Origin: Thermoplasmatota archaeon
GTDB lineage: Archaea; Thermoplasmatota; Penumbrarchaeia; Penumbrarchaeales; Penumbrarchaeaceae
Length of the DNA stretch: 34,574 bases
Direction of reading: 5' to 3'
Assembly (NCBI GenBank): GCA_025457865.1
Contig: JALOTP010000021.1
Coordinates: 1 to 34,574 of the forward strand
Within the stretch, counting starts at the first letter, position 1; every line of letters begins with the position of its first letter. The position numbers and the translations under genes are program-made. Below, in pieces: positions 14,512-22,303 of the stretch. The notes beneath the pieces were generated by a model. The model was given only the letters and a program-made list of their open reading frames with translations. It had not been told where the DNA came from and ran no database searches.

Positions 14512-14790
14512 TCATTCTATCCAATCATAGGCCTTGGACCTAGGAAGGACCTTGGCGACCATGACCCTGTTGCCTTCAATGACGTAGATGGCCCTATAGT
14601 TACCGGCCCTCAACCTGTAGTAGTCCCTTTTCGGCCCCTTCAATCTCTTGATGTCCCTCCTGGGGCCTGACCTGTAAGGATCGTTCCTGAGATCACGCAA
14701 TCTCTCCTTGATATTTGCCTGAAGGTCCGGAGGAAGGTCACCGAGCTGACGCCTGGCCGTCTCCGAAAGGAGGACCTCAAATGTCGTCAA
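14512..14790 (-). CDS. RelE/ParE-type toxin
   Basis: The 92-residue protein is the length of archaeal RelE toxins and has their layout: EVLLSETARRQLGDLP, then basic DIKRLKG, YYRLRAGNYRAIYVIE and AKVLPRSKAYD. The arginines R59, R61, R66 and R84 are in positions that suit the mRNA-cleaving site of RelE. RelE toxins cut mRNA in the ribosomal A site; ParE relatives poison gyrase, and sequence alone does not fully separate them. Its ATG lies inside the antitoxin gene with a 14-base overlap, the usual translational coupling for such pairs. Confidence 0.85.
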   Translation of the reverse strand: MTTFEVLLSETARRQLGDLPPDLQANIKERLRDLRNDPYRSGPRRDIKRLKGPKRDYYRLRAGNYRAIYVIEGNRVMVAKVLPRSKAYDWIE

Positions 14791-14965
14791 GGGGAACGAA
14801 CTCCTCGGTCTCCACGATCCTGTCTATGTCCTCGAAGAACGCTACCCTTCCTGCCATCTCTATCAGACGTTGCAGAAGCTGGTCATAGGTCTCGCCCTTT
14901 CTCCCCAGGTCACGCAGTTGCATCCGTGTATCCTGAGAGATCTGTATCGTTGTGACCTCGCTCAT
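14777..14965 (-). CDS. Antitoxin partner of RelE, DUF7557/RHH-like
   Basis: A 62-residue protein. The N-terminus (TTIQISQDTRMQLRDLG) is like the short ribbon-helix-helix antitoxins of archaea, followed by KGETYDQLLQRLIEM and an acidic C-terminus (FFEDIDRIVETEEFVPLDD) that would wrap the basic toxin. GGAGG at 14972-14976 is 6 bases before the ATG. The AT-rich region 14986-15015 holds TATA-like TCATATAAG (about 14987-14995) and TTATTAGT (15006-15013), the latter fitting better because it keeps the Shine-Dalgarno motif in the transcript. The complex probably represses its own promoter. Confidence 0.8.
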   Translation of the reverse strand: MSEVTTIQISQDTRMQLRDLGRKGETYDQLLQRLIEMAGRVAFFEDIDRIVETEEFVPLDDI

Positions 14966-15003
14966 GAAGGACCTCCGTTATGGTTGCTTATATGACGATA
15001 TGT

Positions 15004-15015
15004 GTTACTAATAAC
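15004..15015. promoter_or_regulatory. Short inverted repeat in the toxin-antitoxin promoter
   Basis: GTTA-CTAA-TAAC is an inverted repeat within the AT-rich promoter region of the antitoxin gene. Ribbon-helix-helix antitoxins bind such short sites. The arms are only 4 bases, so this may be chance. Confidence 0.25.
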
Positions 15016-15064
15016 TACCCATAGAACTTAGCCTATGTGACGAACGGATGATCTGCATTTCCCT

Positions 15065-16444
15065 TTAAAGTGGGATATACCTGTCGAGCTCCCAATCGGT
15101 GACCTTGGCCCTGAACTCGGCATATTCCCTCTCCTTGCGGAACAGGACCGCCTCGAAAATGTCCTTCCCTACGGCGTTTATGATGACGTCGTCGGACCTG
15201 GCGGCCTCTATGGCCGCATGGAGCGAGATCGGAAGCATCTCTATGCCGAGGGAGTCCCTCTGGGCCTGTGTCATCTTGTTGGGGTCCTTGGCGTTCAGGG
15301 GCTGGGGCGGTTCCCTCTTCCTCTTGATACCGTCCAATCCCGCCTCCAAGAGGACCGTGAAGGCAAGATAGGGGTTGCACGAGGTGTCAGGATGCCTGAC
15401 CTCTATATCGCCCACCCTCCGGGAGCCGGGCGACCCCGGGACCCTGACCATTGCCGTCCTATTGCTCATGCCCCATGTGGCATAGACAGGTGCCTCGAAC
15501 TCGGGGATCAGCCTCTTGTAGGAGTTCACCGTCGGATTGGTGAAGAGGCAGGTTGCCCTTGCATGTTCCAGGACGCCCCCTATGAAGTACCTCGCAGTCT
15601 GTGAGAGCCCCATCTCATCGTCAGGGTCGCTGAAGGCGGACCCCTTCTTCCCCTCGAGCCACATGTGGACGTGCATACCGTTGCCGGAGTCCTTCTCCGT
15701 GAGCTTTGGTATGAACGAGACGGAATAACCGAACTGTTTGGCCGTGAGCCTGGCAAGGAGCTTGTAGAGCATTGTGGCGTCACCGCATCGCACCACGTCC
15801 GGGATGTGCTTGAACTCTATCTCGACCTGTTGGGAGCCGCCCTCGTGGTGGTGGAACTTGATATCGATGCCTGCCTTTGTCAGATTGTGGGTGAACTCGT
15901 TGCGGAAACTGTCCGAATTGTCCCAGGGGACTGCTGCAAAGTAACCCTGCTTGGGGTGGATGGTGTAGATGGGGTCGCCGTGGGCAGTGCAATCGGTGGG
16001 TTTTACCCCTTCCTTGAGCAGATAGAACTCGAGCTCCGGCTGGAGATGGGCCTTGGGGAACCCCATCTCGATGAGGTGCTCCCTGCACCTCTTGGTCGCG
16101 TTCCTCGGGTCCATCGGATATGCCGAGGACCCATCGGGCCTCCATGTATCGGTTATGACCCTTGCGACCCTCTGGACACCTTCCCCGTAAGGGAGCATGA
16201 GGAGCGTTCCTGGGTCTGGGACGGCCCTGAGGTCGGAGTCCTCGGTCCGTGCAAATCCTATGGATGAGCCGTCGAAGGTCATGCCGTCCTCCCAGAGCTT
16301 GCCGTTCAACAGATCGGATGATGGGACGGTGAATGACCTGATCTTACCGTCAAGGTCCGTGAACTGGCAGTAGACCCAGGTCACACCCTCCTTCTTGAGC
16401 AGTGCATTGGCAGTGCCTATGAGCTTCTCTCTGTCGGGGACCAT
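15065..16444 (-). CDS. glnA: Glutamine synthetase type I
   Basis: A 459-residue protein with the full type I signature. The beta-grasp domain ends in MTFDGSSIGFA, the catalytic domain includes LQPELEFYL, FHHHEGGSQQVEIEF and GNGMHVHMWL, and the glutamate/ATP region includes NPTVNSYKRLIPEFEAP, NRTAMVRVPG and EVRHPDTSCNPYLAF. It makes glutamine from glutamate, ammonia and ATP as a cytoplasmic dodecamer. The length, slightly shorter than the enterobacterial enzyme, and the C-terminus suggest the GSI-alpha group, which is not adenylylated. The ATG at 16444 has GGAGG 6 bases upstream and a TATA box at 16481-16490. An inverted repeat sits at the predicted transcription start. There is no glnB/amt gene beside it. 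Confidence 0.97.
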   Translation of the reverse strand: MVPDREKLIGTANALLKKEGVTWVYCQFTDLDGKIRSFTVPSSDLLNGKLWEDGMTFDGSSIGFARTEDSDLRAVPDPGTLLMLPYGEGVQRVARVITDTWRPDGSSAYPMDPRNATKRCREHLIEMGFPKAHLQPELEFYLLKEGVKPTDCTAHGDPIYTIHPKQGYFAAVPWDNSDSFRNEFTHNLTKAGIDIKFHHHEGGSQQVEIEFKHIPDVVRCGDATMLYKLLARLTAKQFGYSVSFIPKLTEKDSGNGMHVHMWLEGKKGSAFSDPDDEMGLSQTARYFIGGVLEHARATCLFTNPTVNSYKRLIPEFEAPVYATWGMSNRTAMVRVPGSPGSRRVGDIEVRHPDTSCNPYLAFTVLLEAGLDGIKRKREPPQPLNAKDPNKMTQAQRDSLGIEMLPISLHAAIEAARSDDVIINAVGKDIFEAVLFRKEREYAEFRAKVTDWELDRYIPL

Positions 16445-16459
16445 AGAATGCCTCCTGGC

Positions 16460-16475
16460 CTGTCAGGGAAGACAG
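16460..16475. promoter_or_regulatory. Inverted repeat between TATA box and transcription start of glnA
   Basis: CTGTC-AGGGAA-GACAG, flanked by GGCC at 16457-16460 and 16478-16481. With the TATA box at 16481-16490 initiation is expected near 16459, so the repeat fills the usual repressor position. It does not match the NrpR site GGAA-N6-TTCC of methanogens. Confidence 0.4.
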
Positions 16476-16480
16476 ATGGC

Positions 16481-16490
16481 CTTTTTAAGC
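16481..16490 (-). promoter_or_regulatory. TATA box of glnA
   Basis: The minus strand reads GCTTAAAAAG, about 42 bases upstream of the ATG, giving a leader of about 15 bases that just includes the GGAGG ribosome binding site. Confidence 0.55.
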
Positions 16491-16530
16491 CTAACGCATA
16501 TAGAAGATGTCACTCGGCCAAGCAGAGGGT

Positions 16531-17823
16531 TCATGCCACTTTCCCTATGAGATATGTCGGTCCTGCCCTATCCGTAATTATATCGACGGTCTCTCCCAGA
16601 GCCACGTCATCCGAAGGTATCACTATCGGGAGGTAGTTCCTGTCCCTTGCCATCATGGTGCCCTCTCTTTTACCGGCCTCGCTCACAAGGCAACCCCTGT
16701 GAAGGCCGAGCCTCTTGTTCAGGACACTGGCAAGGACCTCCCTGTGGGCCCTTGTCAGCTCCCTGGAGCGCTCCTTGGAGACGTTGCCGTGCACCTGCCC
16801 CTCCATGGAAGCGGCCGGGGTCCCTGGCCTCGTCGAGAACCTGGTCAAGTTCAATATCTCGGGCCGGAGCTCCCTGACAAGTTCGATGTTCCTCCTATGG
16901 TCCTCTTCCGATTCACCGGGGAACCCTACTATGATATCGGTCGAAAGGACGGCCCAAGGGTAAGCTCCCCTGACCCTATCGATGAGCCCCATGTAGGTCC
17001 CTGCATCGTGCCCCCTCCCCATAGCTTTCAAAATGTGATCGCTCCCGGACTGTACCGGGATGTGGAAGAACTTGAAGATATCGCCCCCCTTGAACCCGTC
17101 CAGGATGGAGCTCTCATGCTTCAGCAGGGATGAGGGGTTCATCATGCCCACCCTGACCATGTGGGTTCCCAAGGTATTCGATGTTATGTCCCGGAGCAGA
17201 GAGCCGAGATCGACCCCCTCCAAACCCAGGTCCGCTCCGTAGGCGGCGGTGTCCTGGCAGGTTAGGAGGACCTCCTTCCTTCCCATGTCCACTCCGCTCT
17301 GGACCATGCTCATGACCCTTTCTGGTCGGTTCGATATCAGAGCACCCCTAGCGTGTCTAGTTATACAGTAGGTGCAAGAGCCCAGGCATCCTGTGGATAT
17401 GTTGACCACATGATCAAGCCTTTTCATAGGGGCGCTTATTAGACCCGGCCGATCCTCAGTGCATGCCGAGAAATGCCCCTGGACCGCACTCTCGACGGCT
17501 GGGATGCCCATGGTGTCAAGTATGCAAGCATCGGGGAACTCGGATAGGACCCTTTCGCCGTCCACGACGGCAAGGCAACCGGCGACGAAAAGTCTCTTCC
17601 CCTCGGATTCGACCTCCCGCATCCTCTTCCACATCCGTCTCTCGGTCGAGGAGATCACATCGCATGTGAAGATCAGCACGGCATCGGTCGGCTCCGGTCC
17701 GTCGTCCACAGGGCCGGAGACGACCTCATGGCCCATTGAGGCAAGGAGCCTCCTGGCAGCATCTGCCTCCCCCTGGTTCATCGTGCAGCCGTAATGTTCG
17801 ACAGATATCCGGAAGGGAACCAC
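16531..17823 (-). CDS. tRNA t6A37 methylthiotransferase (MtaB/CDKAL1 type)
   Basis: The 430-residue radical-SAM protein has the three MiaB-family parts. The N-terminal UPF0004 domain carries cysteines C13 (HYGCTMNQGEAD), C54 (FTCDV) and C83 (AGCLAVVDGE) for one 4Fe-4S cluster. The radical-SAM core has CxxxCxxC at 146-153 (GCLGSCTYC) and later FFHIPVQSGSD and IVGFPGE. A C-terminal TRAM domain ends the protein. Archaeal members add a methylthio group to t6A at position 37 of ANN-decoding tRNAs. The start is GTG at 17823, placed about where a TATA-like element (17841-17850) would start a leaderless transcript; any later start would lose the first conserved cysteine. Confidence 0.92.
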   Translation of the reverse strand: MVPFRISVEHYGCTMNQGEADAARRLLASMGHEVVSGPVDDGPEPTDAVLIFTCDVISSTERRMWKRMREVESEGKRLFVAGCLAVVDGERVLSEFPDACILDTMGIPAVESAVQGHFSACTEDRPGLISAPMKRLDHVVNISTGCLGSCTYCITRHARGALISNRPERVMSMVQSGVDMGRKEVLLTCQDTAAYGADLGLEGVDLGSLLRDITSNTLGTHMVRVGMMNPSSLLKHESSILDGFKGGDIFKFFHIPVQSGSDHILKAMGRGHDAGTYMGLIDRVRGAYPWAVLSTDIIVGFPGESEEDHRRNIELVRELRPEILNLTRFSTRPGTPAASMEGQVHGNVSKERSRELTRAHREVLASVLNKRLGLHRGCLVSEAGKREGTMMARDRNYLPIVIPSDDVALGETVDIITDRAGPTYLIGKVA

Positions 17824-17840
17824 CGCCTAGGGAACAATTC

Positions 17841-17850
17841 GATACTATTT
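17841..17850 (-). promoter_or_regulatory. TATA-like element of the methylthiotransferase gene
   Basis: The minus strand reads AAATAGTATC, centred about 23 bases upstream of the GTG start. It suggests a leaderless transcript, independent of PEPCK. Confidence 0.45.
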
Positions 17851-17943
17851 GGTTCTATTTTCAAAGCCGCATGGAATCAAGGCAGAAGGCCGATGGGAGA
17901 TGTTGATGGAAGGGCTGTGACATCGATACCTTGATCGGAGGTC

Positions 17944-19737
17944 TCAGGTCCAGTTCGTCAGGTGGCTCTCCAGTTCGGACAGGTCCTCCCACAGGACCTT
18001 AGGGACCCGCTCCCCCAATCTTTGGTATAGTTCCTTGATGCTTTCCACCTCCGCAACCCATTCCAAGGCATCGACCCTTAAAAGGTCGGATAGGTCATGA
18101 TCTGATAGATCGAGCCCTATCGTATCGATCGCTCCCTTAGTGGGAACATTACCAATGGGGGTCACACAGAAGTCCCCTCTGTCATGTATCCTTTCGAATA
18201 CCCATTTCAACACCCTCGAGTTCTCCCCGAACCCGGGCCAGAGGTATCTCCCGTCCTTTGACCTGCGGAACCAATTCACGAAGAATATCTTGGGGAGCTT
18301 CTTTCCATTTTTCCCAACCTCAAGGGAAAGCCAATGGGCGAAATAGTCCCCCATATTATATCCGCAGAACGGGTTCATTGCAAAGGGGTCCCTCTGAAGC
18401 ATGCCCACCCTGCCCTCGGCCGCCGATGTCCTTTCGGACCCGACTATGGAACCCAGGAAGGTCCCATGCTTCCAGTCGAATGCCTCTACGACCAGTGGGA
18501 CCGTCCGCGGGCGGCGTCCACCAAATAGGATGGCCGAGATCGGAACACCCCTCGGGTCCTCATAGGAGGGGTCCAATATGGGGGACTGGTGTATGGGCGC
18601 TGTATATCGTGAGTTCGGATGGGCTGCGAGCCTTCCGCAACCCGGTTCCCAATCCTGTCCCTTCCAGTCGATGAGCTTTGGGGGTATTTCCCTGGTCAAA
18701 CCTTCCCACCAGACGTCCATGTCCGGGGTCAGGGCGACATTGGTGAAGATGGAATTCATCCTTATGGCCACCATGGCGTTCGGATTGGTCAGATCGGATG
18801 TACCTGGAGCGACCCCGAAGAACCCTGCTTCCGGATTGACCGCATAGAGCCTCCCGTCATCACCGAACTTCATCCATGCTATGTCATCCCCTATGCACTC
18901 GGTCTTCCACCCGGGCAGGGTAGGGACTATCATGGCAAGGTTGGTCTTTCCGCAGGCGCTCGGGAATGCCCCGGTCAAGTACTTCTTGACACCCTCGGGC
19001 GAGGTTATGCCGAGGATGAGCATATGTTCCGCCATCCAGCCCTCGTCCCTGGCTATGACGGAAGCGATCCGCAATGAGAGGCATTTCTTCCCCAAAAGGG
19101 CATTTCCTCCGTATCCGCTGCCGAAGGACCAGATGGCCCTCTCCTCGGGGAAATGGACTATGTACTTGTGCTTGTTGTTGCATGGCCAAGGGACATCCTT
19201 CTGGCCCTCAGCAAGGGGCATTCCAACGGAGTGGAGACATGGGATGAAACTGCCCTCCTGGCCGAGGAGTTCGAGCACATGTTCTCCCATACGGGTCATT
19301 ATCCTCATATTGCAGACGACGTAAGGGGAATCCGTCAGTTCGACGCCAATGAGCCCGATCTTCGATCCCAACGGGCCCATGGAGAACGGGACAACGTACA
19401 TCGTCCGTCCGACCATGCAGTCCTTGTAGAGGGAGGTGAGCTTCGATCTCATCTCCTCCGGATCGCACCAGTTGTTGGTCGGTCCTGCATCATCCTTCCT
19501 CTTCGAACAGATGAACGTCCTTTCCTCGACACGAGCGACATCCAATGGGTCGGACCGCGCTAGAAAGCTGTTGGGCCTTAGCTCGCTGTTCAATCTTATG
19601 AAGGTGCCCGACCTCACCAGGAGCTCGCACAGGGAGTCATATTCCTCCTGCGAGCCATCGCACCAATGGACACGATCGGGACTGCACATGAGGGCCATGC
19701 TTCGGACCCATTCCGTCAACTGGGTGTTGGGGACCAT
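17944..19737 (-). CDS. pckG: Phosphoenolpyruvate carboxykinase, GTP-dependent
   Basis: The 597-residue enzyme has the GTP-type PEPCK motifs: the kinase-1 P-loop with reactive cysteine [12 protein letters not shown] (258-269, C262), the metal-binding IGDDIAWMK (282-290), [12 protein letters not shown] (209-219 region), VNPEAGFFG (300-308) and [12 protein letters not shown]. It converts oxaloacetate and GTP to phosphoenolpyruvate and CO2, the first committed step of gluconeogenesis. The length is normal for the family and no key residue is missing. The ATG at 19737 is preceded by two TATA-like elements and an inverted repeat, a sign of carbon-source control. It has no operon partner; the next gene upstream stops 63 bases away and the next downstream has its own promoter. 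Confidence 0.97.
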   Translation of the reverse strand: MVPNTQLTEWVRSMALMCSPDRVHWCDGSQEEYDSLCELLVRSGTFIRLNSELRPNSFLARSDPLDVARVEERTFICSKRKDDAGPTNNWCDPEEMRSKLTSLYKDCMVGRTMYVVPFSMGPLGSKIGLIGVELTDSPYVVCNMRIMTRMGEHVLELLGQEGSFIPCLHSVGMPLAEGQKDVPWPCNNKHKYIVHFPEERAIWSFGSGYGGNALLGKKCLSLRIASVIARDEGWMAEHMLILGITSPEGVKKYLTGAFPSACGKTNLAMIVPTLPGWKTECIGDDIAWMKFGDDGRLYAVNPEAGFFGVAPGTSDLTNPNAMVAIRMNSIFTNVALTPDMDVWWEGLTREIPPKLIDWKGQDWEPGCGRLAAHPNSRYTAPIHQSPILDPSYEDPRGVPISAILFGGRRPRTVPLVVEAFDWKHGTFLGSIVGSERTSAAEGRVGMLQRDPFAMNPFCGYNMGDYFAHWLSLEVGKNGKKLPKIFFVNWFRRSKDGRYLWPGFGENSRVLKWVFERIHDRGDFCVTPIGNVPTKGAIDTIGLDLSDHDLSDLLRVDALEWVAEVESIKELYQRLGERVPKVLWEDLSELESHLTNWT

Positions 19738-19748
19738 GTTCGCACGAC

Positions 19749-19772
19749 GGGGAGCCTTAAAATGTACTCCCC
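19749..19772. promoter_or_regulatory. GGGGAG-N12-CTCCCC operator candidate at the pckG promoter
   Basis: A perfect 6-base inverted repeat, GGGGAG (19749-19754) and CTCCCC (19767-19772). The upstream TATA box (minus strand ATTTAAA, 19773-19779) predicts initiation near 19749, so the repeat covers the span from TATA box to start site. It encloses a second TATA-like sequence, ATTTTAAGG. Confidence 0.5.
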
Positions 19773-19800
19773 TTTAAATCCTTCGCGGCCCGATGAGGGG

Positions 19801-22251
19801 TCATTCCTCCAGTTCCTCGACCTCGTAGAGCTCGGATAGGTCCTCTACCGATCTCTCCTCGGCCGCCTCGGAGGGCTCGGACCTTTCCTCAGAGATGTCA
19901 CTGCGGTCCTCAAGGCCTGAAGGGGCTGGCCCTTCTCCTTTCTGGGCTCTGGGGCGTCCCTCTTTTTTTTTTGGTCCATCGTAAGCCCTCTCTCTCTTCC
20001 CCGGAGGTCCTCTATGCCCCTTCCTACGATCGGCCATGGACCCCTTCTGCGATCTGCCGCCCTTAGGTCTTGCCGAAGGCAGCGCCCGCTCCCTGGAAGG
20101 AGCGAGCCCCTTGCCCCTTTCGTTCCTGGAAGTTCCGAGGGCCGGCCTCTTCCTTGGACCGTAGAGGGACTCGTAGTCCCTCCTCTCCTCCTCCTCCCTT
20201 TCCCGCAGACGGGATTGGACGACCATCCAGGCCACTATCAGACCGACTATCATAACTGACATGAAACCGGCAAATAGTATGACAAGGCCCCAAGAGGGGC
20301 TTCTACTCCCCGGTTCTATGAAGAGAGGTTCGTCCGTCTTGGCTGACGGAGCGGTGTTGACATCGGTGTAACCCCTGCCTGTGATCCTGACGATCGCGGG
20401 GTTGCTATATTTTGTGGGTTTGTTCGCCTTCCATGAGACGTTGAAATCCTTGGTCTCACCAGGCTGGATCTCCCCAAGGTCGCCCTTGATAAGTACCGTT
20501 CCTGAGAGCACAATGCTCCATTCCAGACCACTGGTGGGTAGCGGGTAGTTGTTCTTGACACTGAAGGTGAAATGGACCCTATCGCCCACTTTCAGGTCAG
20601 GGTCCGGGTGGACCAATAGGTCGGGAATGGAGTCGGGATCGGTCGAGATCACCTCCACGTCAGAGAGTATGACCTTGAGCTCGAGCTCCAAGACCTTGCT
20701 GGAGGAGAAGACGCCGAAGGTGTACTTCAGCACCAGTTTACCGCTAACGGCATCGGTGGACGGGTCTATGTCGGTTGCCAATACCCCCAAGGCAGCCGTC
20801 TGGCCGGGGGAGAAGGAGAGCCGGAGAGGACCGCTCCAGGGGTCTATATCGAACTCGTGGTCGTTGGACCCGGATAGGTTCAATGTGCCCGATCCCGCCG
20901 TTTCGACATTCTGCGACCCCGCTCCTATCCTGACATGGACCGGTCGTACAGTTGCGAACGAGGGCGCGCTGAGGACCTCGACGGTCGCCGTGTCGTAATA
21001 ATTGCCCAGGTTCCGAAGCGACACCTCGAAGGTGTTTGGGCCGGTGAATAGCCTGTAGGTATCGGCCGAACCAGGAGGCAGGATGCTCTTCATCTCGAAA
21101 GAATCCTTTCTGGCGATCTCTATGGGCAGTAAGATGTCAGTGAGGTTCCCGGTCCCTTTCGCCCTCAGCACCACCATGTGCTTGCCCGCAATTGCCGTAG
21201 GGGAGGTGAAGACGACGGGGTGGAACACCCTGCTGGTCTCGGTGGATATTGAGACCGCAAGGGATGTCGGGTCTATGGTATCGTTCCAACCTATTGACCA
21301 ATCCGTAGGTTTCTCGTACTCGCCTATGATGACGTAATCGGTATCGTCCGCAAGGTTGTAGAGCTCTATTGAGAACTGGAACGAGCTGCCCGGTGCTATC
21401 TTCTGATAGCCTGGCGGCGAGACGGATACCTTGAGGTTGTAGATCGTTGAGACCCTGAAATTGAGCTGGGCAGAGGTGAATGGCCTGCTTATACCTTCAA
21501 TGGAGGCTATGACGGAGCTGATGTACTGGGCGCCGAGCTTCTCGGTCTCAGAGGACCTGACCGTTCCCCTTACCGTCCTGTTCTGTCCCCCGGGTATTAT
21601 TAGCCCCCTGGGCTTGAAATCGTAGGTCCATGACCCCTCGACGGCACGGTCGGATAGGACCATCCTGTCCATCGATAGGGAGATGTTGAGAGGGGTCGTC
21701 CCTACGTTGGTGAGCCGGACATCAAGCTCCACCGGGGTGGTCCTCCCAACGGTGAAAGTGGTGCCGACAGCTTCGACGATGAGGGGCCCCCTCTGGACCA
21801 TCAGCCTGAGGACTATGTTCCAGTAGTCCGAGGAACCCTCCCTGGTCGTATTGAGTAGGATGTCGTGGGTCCCAACAGTTGGGTTCTTGATGTAGATGTA
21901 CATCGACCTGGTCGCCAGCGGGTCCAGGTCAACAACTGCGGACCTGCCTCCCGATTCAAGGAATACGGTCCAACCCGTCGGGACACCAGAGAGGTCAAGT
22001 CTGTACCTGACCTGGAAATTGTCACGGTTCTCGAACCTGATGAGGTAGTTCTCGTTCGCCAGGGGCTGGAGATGGTCCACGTAGATCCCTGTATCCTCTA
22101 TCTCCTGGGCATACCCGCCCGATAGTGTCACCGGATAATCGACGGGGACCGAAGCCACATCGTGGAATGACAGTAGGAGCCCAGAGCCGGTCAGAACAAG
22201 CAATAGGGCCAATAGAGGCCCGTAAAGGTACGCTGTCCTCAGGATGCTCAC
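19801..22251 (-). CDS. Two-TM surface protein with CARDB/NEW1-like ectodomain and charged cytoplasmic tail
   Basis: The 816-residue protein has an N-terminal helix (about 9-30, LLALLLVLTGSGLLLSF) acting as signal peptide or anchor. A long outer region of repeated beta-sandwich modules follows, with phrases such as RLTNVGTTPLNISL, SLRNLGNYYDTATVEV and FSVKNNYPLPTSG that are typical of CARDB and alpha-galactosidase NEW3-like domains. A membrane helix lies at about 654-678. The cytoplasmic tail is strongly basic and Pro/Gly-rich (about 680-773), then switches to acidic (774-816, ending EVEELEE). A run of ten A residues lies in the basic part. The ATG lies about 3 bases after the start predicted from the TATA box. 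The tail could bind nucleic acid or acidic proteins. Function unknown. Confidence 0.8.
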   Translation of the reverse strand: MSILRTAYLYGPLLALLLVLTGSGLLLSFHDVASVPVDYPVTLSGGYAQEIEDTGIYVDHLQPLANENYLIRFENRDNFQVRYRLDLSGVPTGWTVFLESGGRSAVVDLDPLATRSMYIYIKNPTVGTHDILLNTTREGSSDYWNIVLRLMVQRGPLIVEAVGTTFTVGRTTPVELDVRLTNVGTTPLNISLSMDRMVLSDRAVEGSWTYDFKPRGLIIPGGQNRTVRGTVRSSETEKLGAQYISSVIASIEGISRPFTSAQLNFRVSTIYNLKVSVSPPGYQKIAPGSSFQFSIELYNLADDTDYVIIGEYEKPTDWSIGWNDTIDPTSLAVSISTETSRVFHPVVFTSPTAIAGKHMVVLRAKGTGNLTDILLPIEIARKDSFEMKSILPPGSADTYRLFTGPNTFEVSLRNLGNYYDTATVEVLSAPSFATVRPVHVRIGAGSQNVETAGSGTLNLSGSNDHEFDIDPWSGPLRLSFSPGQTAALGVLATDIDPSTDAVSGKLVLKYTFGVFSSSKVLELELKVILSDVEVISTDPDSIPDLLVHPDPDLKVGDRVHFTFSVKNNYPLPTSGLEWSIVLSGTVLIKGDLGEIQPGETKDFNVSWKANKPTKYSNPAIVRITGRGYTDVNTAPSAKTDEPLFIEPGSRSPSWGLVILFAGFMSVMIVGLIVAWMVVQSRLREREEEERRDYESLYGPRKRPALGTSRNERGKGLAPSRERALPSARPKGGRSQKGSMADRRKGHRGPPGKRERAYDGPKKKEGRPRAQKGEGPAPSGLEDRSDISEERSEPSEAAEERSVEDLSELYEVEELEE
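19963..19972 (-). repeat. A10 homopolymer inside the coding sequence
   Basis: On the coding strand CCAAAAAAAAAAGAG encodes Pro-Lys-Lys-Lys-Glu at residues 760-764 of the charged-tail protein. A run this long in a GC-rich gene is a candidate for polymerase slippage or a sequencing or assembly error. Confidence 0.9.
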
Positions 22252-22274
22252 CTTCCTCTGGATGAAATACCGCT

Positions 22275-22286
22275 CTATTTATAAAT
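22275..22286 (-). promoter_or_regulatory. TATA box of the charged-tail surface protein gene
   Basis: The minus strand reads ATTTATAAATAG, centred near 22281, predicting initiation near 22254, directly before the ATG at 22251. Confidence 0.65.
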
Positions 22287-22303
22287 GATGGCCTGCGCCG
22301 TAC

